The position numbers and the translations under genes are program-made. A stretch of DNA of 62,947 nt from Bacteroidales bacterium (lineage in GTDB: Bacteria > Bacteroidota > Bacteroidia > Bacteroidales > F082). Below the pieces are notes generated by a model. The model was not told the origin of the DNA. It did not search any database and saw only the letters and a program-made list of their open reading frames with translations. The first letter of the stretch is position 1; each line of letters starts with the position of its first letter. The stretch spans positions 1-62,947 of the forward strand of contig JAGCCO010000014.1 of the NCBI GenBank assembly GCA_017651645.1. The letters run 5' to 3'. This document shows positions 57,698 through 62,947 of this stretch, one piece after another.

Positions 57698-60376
57698 TTA
57701 TTTCCTCAGCCCTGCCAATTGCTGCTCAATTACAGCAATCTTTGTTTCAGCATCGGCTTTCTTCTTGCGTTCTTTGTCGACAACGGCGGCAGGAGCACCG
57801 CTAACGAAGCGTTCGTTGGAGAGCTTGGCCTCAACGCTCTTCAGGAAGCCTTGGGCGTATTTCAGTTCCTCTTCCAACTTCTTGATCTCGGCCTCCACAT
57901 CAACGCTGCCAGTGAGCGGCACGAAGAACTCGGTGCTGCCCACGAGGAAACCGAAAGCACCAGCGGGAGCCTCAGCCACATAACTCACCTCGCTCACGTT
58001 GCAGAGCTTAGCAATGACGCAGTCAAAGTCCTTGTTGGCGGTACCCTTCACTACCAGTTGGATGGCAAAGCGGAAAGCGATGTTCTTATCGCTGCGCACC
58101 TTGCGGACGTTGTTGATGACCTCCTGGGTGAATTCGAACTGCTTCAAGATTTCAGCGTCAAAGCCTTGGAACTTAGGCTGTTGGGCAATAATGATGTCGT
58201 CGTCCTCTTTACGTTCGGCGATGGCATGCCAAATCTCCTCGGTGATGAACGGCATGAAGGGGTGTAGCAACAGCATCAGGTTCTCGAAGAACTTGATGGT
58301 GGCGTCGTAAGTCACGCGATCAACGCCTTGGCCTTGCGGGGCCTTCACCATCTCAAGGTACCATGAGCAGAAGTCGTCCCAGGTGAGTTTGTAGATACCC
58401 ATCAAGGCGTCGCTTAAGCGGTACTTCTCGATGTTGTCGTTGGTCTCGGCCAACACTTGGTTGAAACGAGCGTCAAACCACTTCACGGCCATCTTGGCGG
58501 CCTCGGGTTGCGCAGCGTTTTCGTCGACGTTCCAACCTTTTACTAGGCGCAAGGCGTTCCAGATCTTGTTGCAGAAGTTACGGCCTTGCTCGCAGAGGGT
58601 CTCGTCGAAGAGGATGTCGTTGCCGGCAGGGGCGCTGAGCATCATGCCCATGCGTACGCCATCGGCACCGAACTTGTCAATAAGTTCAATCGGGTCGGGC
58701 GAGTTGCCCAACGACTTGGACATCTTACGACCGAGTTTATCTCTTACGATACCCGTGAAGTACACGTTCTTGAACGGCACTTCGTTCTGATATTCCTCGC
58801 CGGCCATAATCATACGAGCCACCCAGAAGAAGATGATGTCGGGGGCGGTGATGAGGTCGTTGGTGGGGTAGTAGTACTTGAACTCGGCGTTGTCGGGGTC
58901 GAGGATGCCGTTGAAGAGCGACAAAGGCCACAGCCATGAGCTGAACCATGTGTCCAAAGCATCGTCGTCTTGGCGCAAGTCGTTGAGGGTCAAATTCTTG
59001 TTCCCCGTCTTCTCGATGGCGAGTTTCAAGGCTTCTTCGGGTGTCTCTGCGACAACGAAACCACCTTCGGGCAGGTAGTAAGCCGGAATTTGATGGCCCC
59101 ACCACAGCTGGCGGCTGATGCACCAGTCCTTGATGTTCTCCAGCCAGTGACGGTAGAGGTTTACGTATTTTGCGGGATAGAACTTGATGTCACCGTTAAG
59201 CACGGGTTTCAGCGCGATGTCGGCGAGGTGTTCCATCTTGAGGAACCACTGCATGGAAAGCTTCGGCTCGATTGGCACGCTGGTACGCTCGGAGTAACCC
59301 ACCTTATTATTATAGTCTTCGATCTTCTCCAACAGACTGGCCTCCTTCATGTCGATGATGATCTGCTTGCGGCAGTCTTCGCGGCTCATGCCAATGTACA
59401 TGCCAGCAGCCTCGCTCAAAGTGGCATCGTCGTTGAAGAGATTGATGCTTTGCAGGTTGTGCTTCTCGCCCAGCATGTAGTCGTTAACGTCGTGGGCAGG
59501 GGTGACCTTCAAGCAGCCCGTACCGAACTCGATGTCGACATAGTCGTCCTCGATGACGGGGATGACGCGGTTGACCAGAGGCACCACGACTTTCTTGCCG
59601 CGCAGCCACTGATTCTTCGGGTCATTGGGGTTAATGCACATGGCCGTATCACCCATGATGGTCTCGGGACGCGTGGTGGCCACCACGGCGTAGCGGCGAC
59701 CTTTTTCATCGGTGTGGATGATTTCGCCTTCAGCACCCGTGGCACCCGTGCCGTCATCCTCGTGGAGGTAGTAGCGCAGGTAGAACAGCTTGCTGTGCTC
59801 GTCCTTGAAGACCACTTCCTCGTCGCTCAAGGCAGTGAGTGCCTTCGGGTCCCAGTTGACCATACGGACACCACGGTAAATCAGGCCTTTGTTGTAGAGG
59901 TCGACGAAGGCGCGGATGACACTCTTCGAGCGGATGTCGTCCATGGTGAACGAGGTGCGTTCCCAGTCGCAGGAGCAACCTAAGCGACGCAACTGCTTGA
60001 GGATGATGCCGCCATGCTCGTGGGTCCAGTCCCAAGCATGCTTGAGGAACTCTTCGCGGCCGATGTCAGTTTTCTTGATGCCCTGTTGCGCCAACTTGTT
60101 CACCACTTTAGCTTCGGTGGCGATGGAGGCGTGGTCGGTGCCGGGCACCCAGCATGCATTCTTGCCCTGCATACGGGCGCGGCGGATCAAGATGTCCTGA
60201 ATCGTATTGTTCATCATGTGACCCATGTGAAGCACGCCGGTCACATTCGGCGGCGGAATCACGATGGTATAAGGTTCGCGTTCGTCGGGGGTGGAATGGA
60301 AGTAGTTCTTGTCCATCCAGTGTTCGTACCATTTGCCTTCAACTTCCTGAGGGCTGTATTTGCTGCTGATTTCCAT
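57698..60376 (-). CDS. valS: Valyl-tRNA synthetase
   Basis: An 892-residue class I synthetase charging tRNA-Val. It has the HIGH motif as [15 protein letters not shown] (about 41-55), the CP1 editing domain with [13 protein letters not shown], the KMSKS loop [14 protein letters not shown], an anticodon-binding domain and the ValS-specific C-terminal coiled coil (about 830-890; [20 protein letters not shown]). Complete. The ATG at 60376 is chosen because the -7 element at 60395-60402 overlaps the longer frame. Confidence 0.97.
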   Translation of the reverse strand: MEISSKYSPQEVEGKWYEHWMDKNYFHSTPDEREPYTIVIPPPNVTGVLHMGHMMNNTIQDILIRRARMQGKNACWVPGTDHASIATEAKVVNKLAQQGIKKTDIGREEFLKHAWDWTHEHGGIILKQLRRLGCSCDWERTSFTMDDIRSKSVIRAFVDLYNKGLIYRGVRMVNWDPKALTALSDEEVVFKDEHSKLFYLRYYLHEDDGTGATGAEGEIIHTDEKGRRYAVVATTRPETIMGDTAMCINPNDPKNQWLRGKKVVVPLVNRVIPVIEDDYVDIEFGTGCLKVTPAHDVNDYMLGEKHNLQSINLFNDDATLSEAAGMYIGMSREDCRKQIIIDMKEASLLEKIEDYNNKVGYSERTSVPIEPKLSMQWFLKMEHLADIALKPVLNGDIKFYPAKYVNLYRHWLENIKDWCISRQLWWGHQIPAYYLPEGGFVVAETPEEALKLAIEKTGNKNLTLNDLRQDDDALDTWFSSWLWPLSLFNGILDPDNAEFKYYYPTNDLITAPDIIFFWVARMIMAGEEYQNEVPFKNVYFTGIVRDKLGRKMSKSLGNSPDPIELIDKFGADGVRMGMMLSAPAGNDILFDETLCEQGRNFCNKIWNALRLVKGWNVDENAAQPEAAKMAVKWFDARFNQVLAETNDNIEKYRLSDALMGIYKLTWDDFCSWYLEMVKAPQGQGVDRVTYDATIKFFENLMLLLHPFMPFITEEIWHAIAERKEDDDIIIAQQPKFQGFDAEILKQFEFTQEVINNVRKVRSDKNIAFRFAIQLVVKGTANKDFDCVIAKLCNVSEVSYVAEAPAGAFGFLVGSTEFFVPLTGSVDVEAEIKKLEEELKYAQGFLKSVEAKLSNERFVSGAPAAVVDKERKKKADAETKIAVIEQQLAGLRK

Positions 60377-60394
60377 AGTCGTAAAAATGAAGCG

Positions 60395-60402
60395 CAAAAG
60401 TA
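60395..60402 (-). promoter_or_regulatory. Promoter -7 element of valS
   Basis: Minus strand TACTTTTG, 18 bp before the ATG; divergent from the element at 60476-60483. Confidence 0.6.
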
Positions 60403-60475
60403 GGGATTTTTCGGGGAAGTCGGTAAAATAATCTTGATTTTTCTGGATTTGTGCGTTTCGTTTTGGTGAAATGGC

Positions 60476-60483
60476 TATTTTTG
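60476..60483 (+). promoter_or_regulatory. Promoter -7 element of the potassium channel gene
   Basis: TATTTTTG, 17 bp before the ATG at 60501. Confidence 0.6.
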
Positions 60484-60500
60484 CAGGAAAAGAATGACGA

Positions 60501-61262
60501 ATGAGAAAGCGAATCTACGAAATCATCGAACAAGGAAAAGCTGGGGATAGGGTTAGCATTGCATACGACATCTTGATGTTGGTAGCCATTACGGTAAGCA
60601 TTGTTCCACTTATGTTTATGCAGGACCATCCGGTTTTCCGCTGCATTGAGATTGTGACTGTTACGTTGTTTATTATTGACTATATCCTCCGCTGGATTAC
60701 GGCCGATATACGATTGGAGAAAGGCAAACTGTCTTTCGTGGTATATCCGTTCACGTTTTGGGCTATTATCGACCTTTTGTCAATCCTTCCTGGTTTTAGT
60801 CTATTGTCCAAAGGATTTAAGATTTTCCGAATCACAAGACTGCTGAAAGTCCTTCGCTTGTTCAAGTTTTTCCGATATACGGACAAGGTACGGGTTTTAG
60901 GCAGAGTGGTCAGAAAAGAGAAAAATGTTTTGTTGACAGTTCTAGGCGTCGCTATCTTTTACGTGTTTCTCACGGCTTTGATAATGTTCAATGCGGAGCC
61001 CCATGTCAACCCCTACACAGGAGATCCTACATTCAAACACTTTTTCGATGCATTGTATTGGTCTACAGTGACTTTGACGACAGTTGGCTACGGTGATTTG
61101 ACTCCAGTTACCGATATTGGCCGTTTTGTCAGCATGTTGTCGTCCTTATTCGGCGTGGCCGTTATTGCGCTTCCCTCTGGCGTGATTACAGCAAGCTATC
61201 TTGAAGAGCTTAGGAGCATGAAAGACAATAAGAAAGATCAAAAAAGTGAAGAGCAAGAATGA
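60501..61262 (+). CDS. Voltage-gated-type potassium channel
   Basis: A 253-residue six-helix ion-transport protein with S1-S3 (about 20-115), an S4-like helix rich in basic residues ([22 protein letters not shown]), S5 (about 150-170) and a pore loop with the K+ selectivity filter [10 protein letters not shown], followed by S6 ([21 protein letters not shown]). The cytosolic tail is short and Lys/Glu-rich. It fits the Kv/KvAP-like prokaryotic channel group and lies in the inner membrane. Monocistronic. Confidence 0.93.
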   Translation: MRKRIYEIIEQGKAGDRVSIAYDILMLVAITVSIVPLMFMQDHPVFRCIEIVTVTLFIIDYILRWITADIRLEKGKLSFVVYPFTFWAIIDLLSILPGFSLLSKGFKIFRITRLLKVLRLFKFFRYTDKVRVLGRVVRKEKNVLLTVLGVAIFYVFLTALIMFNAEPHVNPYTGDPTFKHFFDALYWSTVTLTTVGYGDLTPVTDIGRFVSMLSSLFGVAVIALPSGVITASYLEELRSMKDNKKDQKSEEQE

Positions 61263-61302
61263 CTATTTTTTCCTGTTGTTGCTTTTGAAAAATAATTTTC
61301 CC

Positions 61303-61310
61303 TATCTTTG
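61303..61310 (+). promoter_or_regulatory. Promoter -7 element of the POT transporter gene
   Basis: TATCTTTG, about 60 bp before the ATG at 61370. Confidence 0.55.
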
Positions 61311-61369
61311 TCCGCTGTTGGAAAACGAGAAATCAATTCAAAATTCAATAATCATTAAAAATCTCAATT

Positions 61370-62947
61370 ATGGGTACATTATCAAATCTTTGGCAGAACC
61401 ATAGGATGTTGATGGTTTTTGTCATGATCTTAATCATTGTCATCCCTTTCTTGATCTTTTACCTGAACAAGGCCAAGAAAGAACATCCTAAAGGCCTGAT
61501 TGCCGCTGCCTTAAGTAACATGGGCGAGCGCTTCGGCTATTACATCATGAATGCCGTGCTGGTGCTGTTCATCTGCTCCAAGTTCGGTATCTCCGATAGA
61601 TTATCGGGCCTTATTTTTGGTGTGTTCTATTTCCTGATTTATGTGCTTGCGCTTCCTGGTGGTATCATTGCTGACCGCACGCAGAACTACAAACGTACCA
61701 TCATCTGCGGTATCATCGTGATGGCCATCGGCTATGGACTGCTTTCTATCCCCGTGTTCAGCGAGGGAGGCGGCATGTCGTGGCCTTTCGTTATTGCTAT
61801 AGTTGCCTTGTTGCTCATAGCTTGCGGTAATGGTCTTTTCAAGGGTAACCTGCAAGCCATCGTTGGCCAGTTGTATGACGACTTCGAAGCTGAGGCAGCC
61901 AAGAAGGGTCCCGAAGCATTGGCCCAAGCCAAGGAGAAGCGTGACAGCGGTTTCCAGATTTTTTATGTGTTCATCAACATTGGTGGTGTGATTGCCCCGT
62001 TTGTGGCTCCCATCATCCGCGAATGGTGGTTGAAGACTAAGGGGTTGGTGTACAACGCCGACCTTCCGCGTCTGTGCCACAAGTTCATCATGGGTACTGC
62101 CGAAGGCAACGACATGGACAACCTCACTGCACTGACACAAGGTTTCCCTGGAGCCTCTGAGAACCTTGCCGGTTTCTGCCAGAATTATATCCAAGTGTAT
62201 AACACGGGTGTGCATTATTCCTTCATCGTCTCGGTAGTGGCCATGCTCATTTCCCTGTTCATCTTCCTTGCTGTCAAGCATAAACTGCCGAATCCTGTGA
62301 AAAAGGTTAAAGCCGCCACACAAGAATATACCGAAGCAGAACGTCAAGCCGACGCCAAGGAAATCAAGCAGCGTATGGCCGCTTTGTATGCCGTGCTCGG
62401 TATTGCCGTGTTCTTCTGGCTCTCATTCCACCAGAATGCCCAGTCGCTTTCTATCTTCGCTCGCGACTTTGTGGATACCAGCGCCCTCGCGCCTGAGATT
62501 TTGCAATTCATCAATCCGTTCTTCGTGATTGTGCTGACACCTATTGTCATGTGGATTTTTGCTTCTCTTATTCGTAAGGGCAAGGAGGTCTCCACACCTA
62601 AGAAAATTGCCTTGGGTATGTTTATCGCTGCATGCGCCTACCTCTTCTTGATCGTCATCGCTGTGGTCCATAATTATCCGTCTGACAATGCATTCAAGGC
62701 CCTTCCCGAAGCTGAAAAGGCCGCCATGAAGACTGGACCGTGGGTGATGATTGTGACCTACTTCTTCCTCACGGTGGCTGAGTTGTTCATCTCACCTCTG
62801 GGATTGTCGTTTGTCTCCAAGATTGCACCGCGCCACATGGTCGGTATGTGCCAAGGCTTGTGGCTGGCGGCTACTGCCGTTGGTAACCTCTTGATTTTCC
62901 TCGGTGTCCAAATGTTGGAATCCTTCCCGCAACAGTGGATGACATGG
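61370..62947 (+). CDS. POT/PTR2-family proton-coupled peptide transporter (partial, cut by window end)
   Basis: 526 codons are visible and the frame runs off the window. It is a multi-helix MFS protein of the proton-dependent oligopeptide transporter family: N-terminal LSNMGERFGYYIMNAVLVLFI (the family's E-x-x-E-R motif region), a POT signature region near GNGLFKGNLQAIVGQLYDD, and the later helices GPWVMIVTYFFLTVAELFISPLGLSFVSKIAPRHMVGM. The first Glu of the ExxER motif is Asn50 here. There is a long hydrophilic loop around 185-240. The start is the first ATG after the -7 element. Confidence 0.9.
   Translation, partial: MGTLSNLWQNHRMLMVFVMILIIVIPFLIFYLNKAKKEHPKGLIAAALSNMGERFGYYIMNAVLVLFICSKFGISDRLSGLIFGVFYFLIYVLALPGGIIADRTQNYKRTIICGIIVMAIGYGLLSIPVFSEGGGMSWPFVIAIVALLLIACGNGLFKGNLQAIVGQLYDDFEAEAAKKGPEALAQAKEKRDSGFQIFYVFINIGGVIAPFVAPIIREWWLKTKGLVYNADLPRLCHKFIMGTAEGNDMDNLTALTQGFPGASENLAGFCQNYIQVYNTGVHYSFIVSVVAMLISLFIFLAVKHKLPNPVKKVKAATQEYTEAERQADAKEIKQRMAALYAVLGIAVFFWLSFHQNAQSLSIFARDFVDTSALAPEILQFINPFFVIVLTPIVMWIFASLIRKGKEVSTPKKIALGMFIAACAYLFLIVIAVVHNYPSDNAFKALPEAEKAAMKTGPWVMIVTYFFLTVAELFISPLGLSFVSKIAPRHMVGMCQGLWLAATAVGNLLIFLGVQMLESFPQQWMTW

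Noticed and set aside
58970..59983. A 337-codon plus-strand frame opposite valS
   Set aside because: valS is unambiguous on the other strand; the frame is a reverse shadow.

Overview
The window comes from a member of the Bacteroidota, most likely a gut- or rumen-type Bacteroidales. The supporting evidence is internal: gene starts are preceded by the Bacteroidota -7 promoter element TAnnTTTG rather than by Shine-Dalgarno sequences, there are three gingipain-like proteases with type IX secretion (T9SS) C-terminal signals, a TonB-dependent receptor with DUF4249 lipoproteins, a TamL-type lipoprotein-barrel, and a long DUF5684-type signal peptidase I. Genus and species cannot be read from this sequence alone. 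Almost the whole window is coding; no gap without a gene exceeds about 300 bases.

Layout. 1-180: the 5S rRNA end of an rRNA operon and its terminator. 190-12177 (minus strand): envelope and cell-division core genes (RecD/Pif1-like helicase, tamL, folC, TonB/ExbD/ExbB, LolA-like, ftsK, lepB). 12241-14729: a small accessory island between lepB and dapB, with a DUF4160 + DUF2442/HTH pair behind a palindrome-bearing promoter and two tandem BspA-like leucine-rich-repeat lipoproteins. 14739-18503 (minus): dapB, a DUF5683 protein, parB, parA and a DUF3276 protein. 18628-24508 (plus): a DnaQ-like exonuclease, a FAH-family hydrolase, a tricorn-like protease and a transglutaminase-like protein. 24509-27976 (minus): a GH20 hexosaminidase and an XRE/S24 (LexA-like) repressor. 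28151-32205 (plus): a Y-family polymerase and a short DnaE polymerase, translationally coupled and divergent from the repressor, which together look like an inducible mutagenesis cassette.

32290-36509 (plus): a TonB-dependent receptor and two DUF4249 lipoproteins. 36590-49754: three C25 (gingipain-family) T9SS cargo proteases, the last directly behind a CtpA-like S41 protease, interrupted by an oppositely oriented TerB/DnaJ protein. 49899-54008: a Sel1-repeat protein, a small membrane protein, a protein with two TonB C-terminal domains, a grpB-family pseudogene scar, tsaC and a WaaE-like glycosyltransferase. 54123-54817: a MNT nucleotidyltransferase paired with a WapI-immunity-like protein instead of a HEPN protein. 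54964-62947: a membrane VWA protein, a SlyD-type isomerase, valS, a voltage-gated-type potassium channel and a POT-family transporter cut by the window end.

The candidates most worth a second look are the S24 repressor-DinB-DnaE cassette, the autoregulated-looking DUF4160/DUF2442-HTH pair, the MNT/immunity-like pair, the C25 protease cluster, the grpB deletion scar, and dispersed short palindromes (two copies of a GTAGAGACG...CGTCTCTAC element; a pair of ATT-NNN-AAT hairpins). I found no CRISPR array, insertion sequence, prophage or tRNA gene.
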